Origin: Ptiloglossa arizonensis
Lineage: Eukaryota; Arthropoda; Insecta; Hymenoptera; Colletidae
Reading direction: 5' to 3'
Assembly: GCF_051014685.1 (NCBI RefSeq)
Contig: NC_135049.1
Coordinates: 31,947,531 to 32,011,530 of the forward strand
Length of the DNA: 64,000 nt
The notes under the pieces are model-generated. The model was not told where the DNA came from. It did not search any database and was given only the letters and a program-made list of their open reading frames with translations. Both the position numbers and the translations under genes were made by a program. Below, one piece after another: positions 13,018 to 22,616 of this stretch; positions within the stretch are counted from its first letter, which is position 1; every line of letters begins with the position of its first letter.

Positions 13018-13197
13018 TCACTCAATAAACTAATTTTTTATACACATAGTCCAAATGGCGCAATCTATGGCTATTCGTCCAAGTTTGTCGAGAAATAATT
13101 TCTACTTGTGCCGCTAGATGCCGAAACAAGGACTATATTCACATTTTACAGGTTTAAATCACTATTTTATATAAACAAACAACTAACTGAAGTACTT
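13018..13197 (+). repeat. Direct repeat of about 185 bp, copy 2
   Basis: Second copy of the unit at 12638-12823, offset by about 380 bp, with scattered substitutions and small gaps. The 195 bp between the copies are AT-rich and hold nothing I recognise. Confidence 0.75.
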
Positions 13198-13980
13198 AAA
13201 AAAACTAGATTGAACCATTATAAGGATTAAAAATTCTTTCTCTCTATAGAAATTGATAAGAACAGTAACAATTGAAACGTTCCATAACTTATTATTCCAT
13301 AACTATTGAAGAGGACCGATATCTGTATATATTCTCCGATTTTAATTTGTACCTGTCTTTCCATGTTTATTTTTTGACACTGCTATTCCATTTGTTACTG
13401 CTTGACTATATTTAACCATTAACATACATGTACTATGCTAATTTTTTGTTCATGTCTTGACATCTTTAATATTTATTATAAATTTAATTTGACCACTTTA
13501 GTTAGATAACAGAAGCCATTTTTTACCATTATTTTATTCTAATTCTTTAACCCGATCCTATCACACTGCTAAAATTATCTAAAACTATACCTTCTCGAAT
13601 ATCACTTTCTACATGTTTTCTAACATTAAAGAACATGTCAGAAAGCTACTTTCACTTGGAAAGATTGTACATCGCGACTAATGCCGATCTAATCGGCTTT
13701 GTACTTAGACTAGTTATTTAATGTGTAAGAATAAATTGTACATTGAAGCACAGAAAAATTTTTGTGGCGCATAAGGGTGTACGATACTTAAAGTATGACG
13801 ATAAATGATTGTATGATTGCAACTGGAAGAAACATGTATCTTATACTAAAAAAACCAAACATATTCAGAATATATCTTGTTTTTTAATTACAACCGTCTT
13901 CGCCTTTTCCTGCATTGCCATGAATCACTTCACCAATAATTGAATAATTTCATTTCCAAAAATCCGCGGAATAAGAATAC

Positions 13981-14066
13981 CTCCTCTGCTATCATGTTCT
14001 CCTGATACTTAAATTTTTCACCGATTTCGTGACTTTGGTATCAGGAGAACATGATATGTGAGGAGG
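13981..14066. repeat. Small inverted repeat next to the foldback element
   Basis: Two diverged copies of a 30-base motif face each other: CCTCCT..ATCATGTTCTCCTGATAC at 13981-14010 and its reverse complement at 14037-14066, with 27 bases between. The same motif occurs four more times inside the foldback element, so this hairpin belongs to the same repeat family. Confidence 0.7.
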
Positions 14067-14266
14067 AAACCGTTCGCCTTTGCAGATTTCTCAATATCTT
14101 GATGTTTATTTATCACAATTATTAACAACCATCGTAGGACCATAGTTTAAACAATTATTAACAATGTCCTAATATAAATAATAGCTTAAAAGCCATCAAT
14201 TTCTTGAAATATTCGCTTAAATCGAACAAATAAAATCGAAGTAACGGAAAGTCACCTTCTTGAGGG

Positions 14267-14274
14267 TATAAATA
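14267..14274 (+). promoter_or_regulatory. TATA box, left arm of the foldback element
   Basis: A perfect TATAAATA points into the element. An initiator-like TCATTC lies about 30 bases downstream. The mirror copy is in the right arm. Confidence 0.4.
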
Positions 14275-15749
14275 GAACCTCCGGCTACCGAAAATTTCAT
14301 TCGCCCCGGAGTCTCCGCGGCGGACGGAGCTCCTCCTCTGGGGGACCCGGACCCTCTGGGCCAGGGTCGGCCTACGCGGAGAGGGGCGGAACCGCCGCGT
14401 ACTCGCGGAGGTCCCGAGGCGGATCTGCGGCGGACCCGCTGCGGAGCGGCGGAAGATCCGCGGTGAGTTCGCCGCCGACCCGCGCCGGACCCGCGCCGAC
14501 CAGCGCGAAGGAAGTCGGTGTGAAGGTAAATCGATGTAACTCTAATACATTTCAATAAATTCATTAAGTAAAAAATAATTAGCATTTTTTCTTTTCCCAC
14601 TTTTTTTCCACTCCCTCTACTACAAGAATTCCTAACTTTTGCTAAAATTTTTCGGAAAATTCTCAGAAATGACGTCATTTCGAAGAAATTCCGAAAATTC
14701 TCGGAAATGACGTCATTTCCAAGAAGTTGCACGATAGGAATACCTCCTCGCACATCATGTTCTCCTGATACCAAAGTCTCGAAAACATTGAAAAATTCTA
14801 GTTGAAGTACGGAAATTCGTTTAAAATTGGCGGCTCGGGAAATTCTCAGAAATGACGTCATTTCCAAGAAGTGGCACGATAGGAATACCTCCTCGCACAT
14901 CATGTTCTCCTGATACCAAAGTCCCGAAATCGGCGAAAATTTTAGCCAAAATTCAGAAATTTTCTAAAATTTTTGTTCGAAATTCAGGTTTTGGTATCAG
15001 GAGAACATGATGTGCGAGGAGGTATTCCTATCGTGCCACTTCTTGGAAATGACGTCATTTCTGAGAATTTCCCGAGCCGCGAATTTTAAACGAATTTCCG
15101 TACTTCAACTAGAATTTTTCAATGTTTTCGAGACTTTGGTATCAGGAGAACATGATGTACGAGGAGGTATTCCTATCGTGCCACTTCTTGGAAATGACGT
15201 CATTTCTAAGAATTTTCGGAATTTCTCGGAAATGACGTCATTTCTGAGAATTTTCCGAATTTCTTGGAAATGACGTTATTTCTGACAATTTTCCGAAAAT
15301 TTTAGCAAAAGTTAGAAATTTTTGGACTGGAGGGAGTGGAAATAAAGTGGGAAAAGAAAAAATGCTAACTATTTTTTACTTAATAGATTTATTGAAATGT
15401 ACTGGAGTTACATCGATCTACCTTCGCACCGACTTCCTTCGCGCTGATCGGCGCTGATCCACCGCGGGTCGGGTGCGGGTCCGGCGCAGCTACGGCGCAC
15501 GTCCGCCGCGGATCCGCCGCGGATCCGCCCCTCTCCGCGTGGGGCCACGCTCACTCGGAGGGACCAGCTCCCCCAGAGGAGGGGCTCCGTCCGCCACGGG
15601 TCCTCCGCGAGCCCGCCGCGGATCCGCGGCGTTTCCGCCCTGCTCCGCGTCGGGCCACCCTGGCCCGGAGGGTCCAGCTCCCCCAGAGGGGGAGCTCCGT
15701 CCGCCGCGGAGGCTCCCGGGCGAATGAAATTTTCGGCTGCCGGAGGTTC

Positions 15750-15757
15750 TATTTATA
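15750..15757 (-). promoter_or_regulatory. TATA box, right arm of the foldback element
   Basis: Reverse-strand TATAAATA, mirror image of the left-arm box, with the same downstream GAACCTCCGGC and TCATTC context. Confidence 0.4.
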
Positions 15758-16155
15758 CCCTCGAGAAGGTGACTTACCGTTACTTCGATTTTATTTGTTC
15801 GATTTAAGCGAATATTTCATGAAATTGATGGCTTTCAAGCCATTATTTATACAAAGACATTATTAATAATTGTTCAAGCTACTGTCCTACGATGGTTGTT
15901 AATAATTATAATAAATAAACATCATAGATATTGTGAAATCTGCGAAGGGGAACGATTTCATTGAATTTTTGTTCATCCACGCGATTGTTATTCGTGCGAT
16001 CGAGCGTGTCTAATTAATTTCTGTGAAACGCTGTGCTGCATACAGAAATAAATTATGTCGCGATCAACTTTTTCCAGACAAATGCTTTCGAAAACTCCCC
16101 TTTTGTTAGTTCTTCGAGCGATAATTCGAACATGATCGTTCGTCGATCGTACTTT

Positions 16156-16230
16156 AGGAATATGCGGGTAATTAAAAATTCTGTGCTAAGGAATGTGCGG
16201 GTAATTAAAAATTCTGTGACAAGGAATGTG
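16156..16230 (+). repeat. 33-bp tandem repeat, 2.3 copies
   Basis: Units start at 16156 and 16189 with a partial third at 16222. Each reads AGGAAT.TGCGGGTAATTAAAAATTCTGTG plus three bases. The period is a multiple of three, but the surrounding open frame (66 codons) has no other sign of being a gene. Confidence 0.8.
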
Positions 16231-16620
16231 TAACCGAGGTGTGATCAACGCGGGCATCCGTAGGCAGCAATCGTCGCGTGGTAAGACCCGAACAATCGGT
16301 ATAATTTATTATGTAGTTGTACTTACTATTTGTACGTAGACTATATTTTGTTCTTCCTCTTAGCTTTGGAAGTTATTGTACATACTGTATGCTTGGATAG
16401 TTCTTCGATTCAATTTCGATAATTCTCAACGTCACTGTCGGTATTCTTGGTTTTGATTTTTACCGCCTATGGCGCAGCAATCTTATTCCATTTTGAATCG
16501 ATAACATTCGGTGCGACATTAGAACGGGATACTTGCGCTCGCGAATCAATGATCTCTATGACGCAATTACTCGCAACGTCTACCTGACAACGTCTATGTT
16601 CGCGTCGTAAACGAGATATA

Positions 16621-16940
16621 GAATAAACGTTTTATCTTAGGAGAGTTGCTGTAGCCCGATCTGAAATACCGACTTTGTGGAATATCGGTAGTTTCGGAGC
16701 GACCTCTTCGTTAGGAACGATGACTCATCGGGGAAGTATATTTGACTACACTACCAAAGTCGGTAAAAGCAATCAACGCGTCAACCTAGAAATTTTGTCT
16801 CCGTTCGTCTTGTTCAGTTCCGTTAAACCTATCGATCTCAAAAGACGTTCTAAAAAAAAATTCCATTCATAAACGCAGATGGAACTCGAAACATTTAAAC
16901 TTCGCGTAAACAAGAATATTTTCAAAGTTACAGCTCCACT
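16621..16940 (+). repeat. Degenerate direct repeat, copy 2 (partner 12107-12440)
   Basis: See the partner for shared words. This copy lies just outside the right end of the foldback element. Confidence 0.5.
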
Positions 16941-17229
16941 CGCGGCAAAATGAAATTATTCCGAAACACCTATTTTCTAATTACTAACCCTACATTTTAA
17001 CGAGGAACGGCCGATCAGTGCCGAATATTTCCTTTATATCCGAATAAAAAGAAACTATTATCGGTTTCCCTTTATTCGCGTTACGATCGAGATCGCTGAA
17101 CCGAGGAGACAGAAGGAATCAAAGTTCCTTCGATCTCCTCGTTTAGTTCTTCCGAGCAATTACATCGTCGAACAAAACGAGGCAAAATTGGGAGAGAGGC
17201 GACGCGACGCGACGCGACGCAAATAAAGA

Positions 17230-18210
17230 GCGATTTCTTTTGCACCGGATTGCTTCAACGAGGGCCAAAATTGATGTCTCCTGTAGGAGGAACGTCGATT
17301 CGCAATTACCCGCAACGCCGACTCGAATCGATTACCGATCGAACAATTTCCGTTTTCTTTTCTCAACGGAACGTTTACTAATTTTAGAATTTATTTTACC
17401 AATCGATGAGAACCGCGTTCGTTGAATGGTTGGCGTTGCGTATCGAACGTATGAAATTATTTATAGAGCAGCTAAATCTTCCGCTAACGTGGTCCACCAC
17501 CGATGAGCGCAGGGGTTGTTAAAAATATCTCGTACGTTTCGAAGACCGAGCAATTGACACTGTGACACGGTGCATTATCTTTTCGCGTTGGCGCAAAGTT
17601 AATCGAGCATCGTTGAACGTAGCCTTCGATTCCGATACAGCGATTCGCCTTGCGCAACGAGCTCCGCATCGAATAGCCGTGGTTCGTTTATCGCTGTAAC
17701 CGCATTATTAACGTTCCGCAAACCGACGCACGGGCGTTAATTAGATTTTCTTTGACGCTCCTTTCGAACGAGCTGGTTATCAACGGACCTAACGGGCTAC
17801 CGTGCCGCGAGTCTCGCGAAAAAGCCAAACACTCCGAAAATGTAAAATTCAAGGGGAACCGGGAAAGACGGATGGTCGATATCCGTGTCGTTCGTAGAGA
17901 GCGAAAGTAGCAGGGATCGGAGAACGGAAAGACGAGTCGGCGTGGTTTTACAGTTAAAAAAATATATTTCTAGTAAATTAGGTAAAAATTAATTAAAATG
18001 TCCGCATCGACGGGACGCGAGAAACGTATCGGGAAACGTCGGGCGTTCCAGCGACACGTTCGTTCCGGCGTTACGAGGAGCTCGCGAACAGGATGCGGTA
18101 TCCTCCGATCCGTGACAGGTTCCAGGATACTTTGAACGGGAGACCGCGAGTCGTTCCCGCGTGTTTCAGCCGTGCGGTTATTCTCGTCCGGTTGGTTGGC
18201 GCGTCACGCG
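17230..18210. other. Intergenic stretch downstream of the SV2-like gene
   Basis: It holds the transition from AT-rich to GC-rich DNA and a GACGC run at about 17198-17220. I see no coding exon. It should contain the 3' untranslated part of the SV2-like gene. No perfect AATAAA was found close to that stop; AATATA near 17962-17967 is a possible weak signal. Confidence 0.4.
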
Positions 18211-18287
18211 CTAGGCCGATCCGAGAGATTTCGGCGAGGAACTCGGCTTCACGGGTTCCGGTTGGAAGAAGGACAGGCAGAAACAGA
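18211..18287 (-). CDS. SV2-like exon 12 (terminal)
   Basis: The acceptor CTCTGTTCAG completes a Val codon. It encodes the end of helix 12 (CFCLSFF) and a short tail rich in Pro, Ser and Lys, then TAG. Confidence 0.75.
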
Positions 18288-21200
18288 CTGAACAGAGGAA
18301 GCTGGCGTGATCGTACGTCTTGCGAGGAGCATCGAGGGCCAGGATCAGGGACTCGAGGACCGAAATTATTTCCGTTTCTTCCGCTTCTCGTCCAGCCGAT
18401 ACGACGGCTGTACACGCGGATTGAGTTTCACGGACGCGCGTTCGGTGCGAGTCCCTGGTCCGAATTTTGCGAGGACTTACCGAGCAACAGGCAACCCATG
18501 CCCGCGAAAGCGGCGACGCTGTCCAAGTCCAATAGCGCGGAAAAAATTAAATTTCCTAGAACGGCTCCGAGGTTCCCAACGGTCGTCAGGACGCTAAGAC
18601 CGGTGGATCTGTGTTCGAAGATGCGCGCGGTTAAGGCGAGACGCGAGAGAAATTTCCCTCGCGGTTCGACGCGTAACGGCGCATCGTGGAAAAGAATTAG
18701 AAAGATGTTCGCTCCGATTAGACGGTTCGCGGGAAGCGACGCACTCGGAGGACCGAGACGGTGGAAAGAGGACGGGGAGCGGGTGTGTGGGTGTGCGGTG
18801 TGCGGTGTGCGCGTGTACGGCTACGAGTCCGTATCGCGAGGGAGGAATTACCTTAACGGGGTAGGAATTACGTCGGTGTTCACGGCGATGACGATATTAC
18901 CCGTTACTCTCGTCGTGACGATAACGGCGATACACAGCAGCAGCATATAGAGCGGAGCTTGCGCCCAGTTCGCTCCGAAACAGCTCACCAGCGATACGAG
19001 GAAACCGGCGACTGCAACAAGCGCGGCGTGCGTCGAGGAAAGAGGAAACGGACACTGTCGGACGATCGATGTTCGACTCGTCGCTCGAAATCGTTCCAAC
19101 GCTCGTGAACGTTCGACGAGAGAAACATCGAACGCGAAAGAGGGTCTCGGAAAAGCTTACGCAACAGTATCTTCTTTCGAAGCGCGGTGGTGGCAACGAT
19201 CCCACCGAAGAATCCAGCGGCGACCGCCGCCGTAGCGATCATGGCGGACTTTTGGTAGACCGGCGCGTTGATCGTCCACTGAAAGGGAAACGATTCTTCG
19301 AACAATGTTTGCAAATTGGTCCCGCTCCGCGTCCTTCCGCGCTCGGTTTCACCGCCAACTTGGCTCCGACGTTCGAGCGTTCGCCGCGGCGAGCGATAAA
19401 TATCCGTAACGCTCGAGCGGCGAGCGCGTTGGCACGATGGCTCGATTGCTCGCGTCGCGAAGGACGCGGTGGCCGCGAACTCCTCACCGTCATGCAAACG
19501 TCGTAGAAATCCGGGCAGCCGAGGTAATCTCTGCCCGGGAGGGTCCTTCGCGCGTCCAACATCTCGCTCATGGTCGGCGCCCGATCCTCGGTCCACCTCT
19601 CGGCGTCGAAATTGCTCAGAATCATAAAGAGGTGCGGGACCCAGAGTCTCATCGTGTTGAATCTACGCGAACGAAACGGATCGTGGAAGGATCGCGCGAC
19701 ATCGGACGGTGATCGCGTTCGGTCGAGCCGATTCGTCCCGCGGTTAACTTACGCCAGCATGCTGCCAAATTGTAGGAAACTCAGCAGAGAAACGGTGCGC
19801 AGATACGGCCCGGAGAATAGCTGTTTCGCGTTGTACCGGGCGAGTCGTATTTTTTCGGCACTCTCCTTGAACAAGGACCGCCGCGATAGCTGCGCGTTCT
19901 GCCGCGCGAGGAGCTTTTTTATCTGGAACGAAAACAGTACGAACAATGCGAGCGACGCCGCCTAGAATCCCCGAGTGAATTATACGTTCGACGCTCCCCG
20001 TCCTTCTCCTATCTCGAAACGTTCTATTTCCCGCGAAATACTATTCGCCGCTCCATCGTCCCGTTTCCGGCTCGCGCGAGACCACCCTGTCTCGCGCGGA
20101 TCTGGCTCGGCCCACCTCGAATAAAATCCCCGCGTATCTCGCGCTCGTACGTTTCGCGGAACGAGGAGCTCGCGACACCGCGAGGAAATTTCCGCGTTTC
20201 GAAAAAGTCGCGGAAACGGGCGCGCGGTAGCGATAATCGATCGAAGGTCAACCGCGTCGTTCGTCGGGCCCCTCCACGAGCGCGTTCCGCGGAGCGCCGG
20301 GAATCGCTCGCGTTTGAAAAATTCATGTTACCGCGCGAGTTATGGAATCGTTTCCCGTCACTGCTCGTCAAACTTCTCTCGATACGGGGCGAGGCGAGGC
20401 GAGGCGAGGCGAGGCGAGGCGAGACGAGGCGCTCGACGAACGCTCGAGAAACTTTGATTTCTCGCCGCCGCTGTGACGACCGTTCGATCGATCGATCGCC
20501 CGACGAATTCGCGTCTTACCGGAAACGTATCGGCCGGCTTCCACCTGTTGACGGAGTACATGGTTCGCAGCAACTGCAAAGCTTGCTCGGGCCTGCCGAT
20601 CTCCACGAGGTACTTGGGCGAGTGGGGCAGCGCGCTGGTCGTCGCGATACCGATCAACGGAACGATCGCGCAGAACAGCAGATAGATTCGCCACTCGTTG
20701 TATCGTCGATCGAACACCTCGACCGTCCAAGGCACGGGCAGGATCAGGAACGCCAGCACTGCGAACGAACGTACACCTGGATCTTAGAGGAGCGAACTCC
20801 AAGGCGAACGATTGCGCCGAGAATCTTACCCGCCGGGACGATGATACCCGCGTTCAGGACGAGTCCTGCCCACCTGGCGAACCTCGCCTTGTAACGAGCC
20901 GAGTGGAATTCGGACAAGTACGTCGCCACCATCGCGAACGGTCCTCCGACGCTGAAAATCACGCGTATACGCGCGTCTCGTGATTGAAACGCATCGCGAA
21001 ATGCGGGATACTCACAGAACGCCGCTCAGAAATTTGATCGCCAGGAACGCGTAGTACGAGTCGACGACGGTGCAGAGCACGTTCAGAATCGTGTCCACCA
21101 GGAGCCCGACCACGAACAGATTCCTCGCCCCGACGTACGGCGTCGCGTAGTCCCACACGAAACTGGTCAGCGACATGCCTGTGCACGTTCGAAGCGAACG

Positions 21201-22616
21201 CGAAGTAGCGAGAACGCACGAGCTGGGCGAACATTCGCGGCACGAGCCGAGAAATCGGATCGACGCGTTCTTCTTCTCTCGTTGTATAAATTTAATCGAA
21301 TGGAAACGGATATCGTAATCAGCGAAATCGCTTCGAGAACGAAGCATCCGCGGAAAAACATTCTTGCCGATTTGTTCGTGCAAATCGTCCTCTCGGTAAG
21401 TACCGCGAATTTTGCCCGTCCCTGTGCGACGACTCGAAACCGGAGAAAACTGAAAACACGCGTTGGGCACGTGGCTCCTCGAATACTCTACCTACGAACG
21501 GAATCGCCACCAGAACGCCTTTGCGGAAGAAGGTGAGTTGCAGGTCGCACTCGGCGGAAGCCAAGACGAACGCGCTCGTGGTCGTGTCGAAGATTCCGGC
21601 CCAAGCGGCGGGCAGAGCTGCGATCAGCAGGAGCACGTTCAACGTTCCGTAGCCTGCGATAGACGAACGCGGGAATACAGAAAATTTTCATCGTCCGGGT
21701 GGCTCGTCGTCTCGAGAGAAGACGCGATCAGCGTGGTCGGTGGAAGCGAACTCCTTCGAAAACGCGTCCGTTCTCTTCGATTTCGTTTTTCTCGCTCGTT
21801 TTCTTTCCCCCGCGAACGCTCGCCGTCGAAATCTCGAATTCGAAAACTTGCGTCACCGATTCCGTCCCCATCGATCCGATCTCGTCCCGGGGCCGAACCA
21901 CCGAGCGTCGTTTTCTAGTTCGGCGATCGTTCTCTAGAACTGGATCGTCGCGTCCGTGGATCGTCGTTCCTTCCACCGACGGTGCGCGATCGAGCTGCAC
22001 GACTGACCTGCCTCCGAGATCGCGTTTTCGAGTTCCGCAGCTCCGGCCCCGTCAACGTCGACGTTGTCGCATCTCGCTGAAAATTACGTGAAACTTGACG
22101 CGAAAGCGAACGCAAAACGAGCGACTCGCGTCGCGCAACGCTCCCGGTTATTTATCGTTAACAACGGAAAGAGAACCCCTCGATAAAAATACGGAATAAG
22201 GTGCCGCGGTGTACCACTCGAGGACGCGAAGAGGGAAAAATTACAAAGTACCGCGGGATATATAATAAGCGGTTAATACGGCGATAAGAAATGAAAAAAG
22301 AAAGAGTGGCGATAATCGATCGTAAAGAGCACCGGATAAAGATCGTTCGCGTTCGCGCCTCGGAACGCTGAAACGAAGCGATTCGTTGATGCAATCGACG
22401 ACCGCGTTCGCGCGAATTGAATTATATTTACCGGGAGACGCATATACATAAATTATACTACGGAGAGCGCGTTGTCGCGGTAGAGAACGATCGAAACCGT
22501 TGGAGAGCGTCGCTTGGTGGAAACCTAGCGCGCAAACGAACGGTGGCCGTGGAAATAGTTTCGTAATTCTCACCGCTTATCGTTGGGATTTTGGCGCGGG
22601 TCCTTCCATCCGTCAT
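18211..22616 (-). CDS. SV2/SVOP-like major facilitator transporter, twelve exons
   Basis: A membrane transporter of the insect synaptic-vesicle-glycoprotein-2-like group; the substrate cannot be read from sequence. Exons: 22616-22574, 22076-22008, 21653-21492, 21178-21016, 20951-20830, 20758-20520, 19922-19753, 19662-19488, 19278-19161, 19011-18852, 18608-18481 and 18287-18211. All phases match, giving 541 residues and TAG. The N-terminus has the family signature ELENAISEAGYGTLN before helix 1. Twelve hydrophobic segments can be counted. PHSPKYL (231-237) matches the conserved PxSPrxL after helix 6, and FLSGVLVGGPF with LSEFH mark helix 4. A lumenal loop of about 60 residues lies between helices 7 and 8. 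The helix 2-3 motif A is degenerate (WDYATPYVGAR, 100-110) instead of the usual D-R-x-G-R-R. Exon 1 is the least certain part. Introns are short (64-597 bp). Confidence 0.85.
18481..18608 (-). CDS. SV2-like exon 11 (helix 11)
   Basis: It encodes STGLSVLTTVGNLGAVLGNL and the start of helix 12. The acceptor AACACAG has a weak pyrimidine tract but gives the only phase that continues exon 10. Donor CTCG|GTAAGT is strong. Confidence 0.85.
18852..19011 (-). CDS. SV2-like exon 10 (helices 9-10)
   Basis: It contains two hydrophobic segments (AGFLVSLVSCFGANW and LYMLLLCIAVIV) and ends NTDVIPTPLR, the conserved stretch before helix 11. Donor AG|GTAATT. Confidence 0.9.
19161..19278 (-). CDS. SV2-like exon 9 (helix 8)
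   Basis: It starts WTINAPVYQKSAMIATAAVA and contains helix 8. Acceptor CCTTTCAG, donor TTGC|GTAAGC. Confidence 0.9.
19488..19662 (-). CDS. SV2-like exon 8 (lumenal loop)
   Basis: It continues helix 7 (FNTMRLWVPHLF) and encodes the loop between helices 7 and 8, ending in CPDFYDVCMT. The donor ACG|GTGAGG is phase 0. Confidence 0.88.
19753..19922 (-). CDS. SV2-like exon 7 (central loop, helix 7)
   Basis: It encodes the cytoplasmic central loop rich in Arg and Lys, then helix 7 (RTVSLLSFLQFGSML). Acceptor CGTTCCAG, donor GC|GTAAGT. Confidence 0.88.
20388..20430 (+). repeat. GCGAG pentanucleotide tandem repeat
   Basis: About eight units of a 5-bp repeat with one A substitution near the end, inside the intron between SV2-like exons 6 and 7. 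Confidence 0.9.
20520..20758 (-). CDS. SV2-like exon 6 (helices 5-6, PxSPxxL motif)
   Basis: Contains the end of helix 5, helix 6 and PHSPKYLVEIGRPEQALQLL, the most diagnostic motif of the sugar-transporter/SV2 branch. Donor CCG|GTAAGA, phase 0. Confidence 0.92.
20830..20951 (-). CDS. SV2-like exon 5 (helices 4-5)
   Basis: It encodes VGGPFAMVATYLSEFH and the basic segment RYKARFARW that precedes helix 5. It is separated from exon 4 by a 64-bp intron. Confidence 0.9.
21016..21178 (-). CDS. SV2-like exon 4 (helices 2-3)
   Basis: It encodes the rest of helix 2, the degenerate motif A (WDYATPYVGAR), helix 3 and the start of helix 4. Donor CT|GTGAGT. Confidence 0.9.
21492..21653 (-). CDS. SV2-like exon 3 (helix 1 and start of helix 2)
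   Basis: It encodes GYGTLNVLLLIAALPAAWAG followed by FDTTTSAFVLASAECDLQL and the start of helix 2. Acceptor ATCGCAG, donor GTAG|GTAGAG, phase 1 on both sides. Confidence 0.9.
22008..22076 (-). CDS. SV2-like exon 2
   Basis: The acceptor is ATTTTCAG and the donor GCAG|GTCAGT. It encodes DNVDVDGAGAAELENAISEA, the acidic N-terminal segment typical just before helix 1 in this family. Confidence 0.85.
22574..22616 (-). CDS. SV2-like exon 1 (candidate start exon)
   Basis: The next exon has no in-frame ATG and begins in phase 1, so a start exon ending in phase 1 is required. This 43-base exon gives MTDGRTRAKIPTIS plus one base, with A at -3 of the ATG and a good donor AGCG|GTGAGA. It is the closest candidate that fits the phase. 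Too short for certainty. Confidence 0.5.

Larger units (their letters stand above)
14067..15960. mobile_element. Foldback element: long inverted repeat with 75-base spacer
   Basis: The left arm (14067-14917) is the reverse complement of the right arm (14993-15960) apart from scattered differences and gaps, with 75 bases (14918-14992) between. From outside inward each arm has an AT-rich end with AATTATTAACAACCATCGTAGG, an inward TATAAATA box, a GC-rich core of about 220 (left) or 310 (right) bases, and an inner part with TGACGTCA palindromes and two copies of a 30-base motif. No transposase is encoded; open frames on both strands are mirror images produced by the symmetry. The structure fits a non-autonomous foldback DNA transposon or an inverted pair of one repeat. 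I could not identify a target-site duplication. Confidence 0.75.
8900..17200. other. AT-rich compartment inside GC-rich DNA
   Basis: Base composition changes by eye at roughly 8.9 kb and again near 17.2-17.9 kb. Between them the DNA is AT-rich, apart from two GC-rich cores inside the foldback element. The block contains the coilin gene and most of the recognisable interspersed repeats of the window. The borders are approximate because no window statistic was computed. Confidence 0.7.

Noticed and set aside
14217..15273. Near-identical small proteins on opposite strands (starting MMCEEVFLSCHF)
   Set aside because: They are the same DNA read from both arms of the inverted repeat. No domain, and the frame runs into the GC-rich core.
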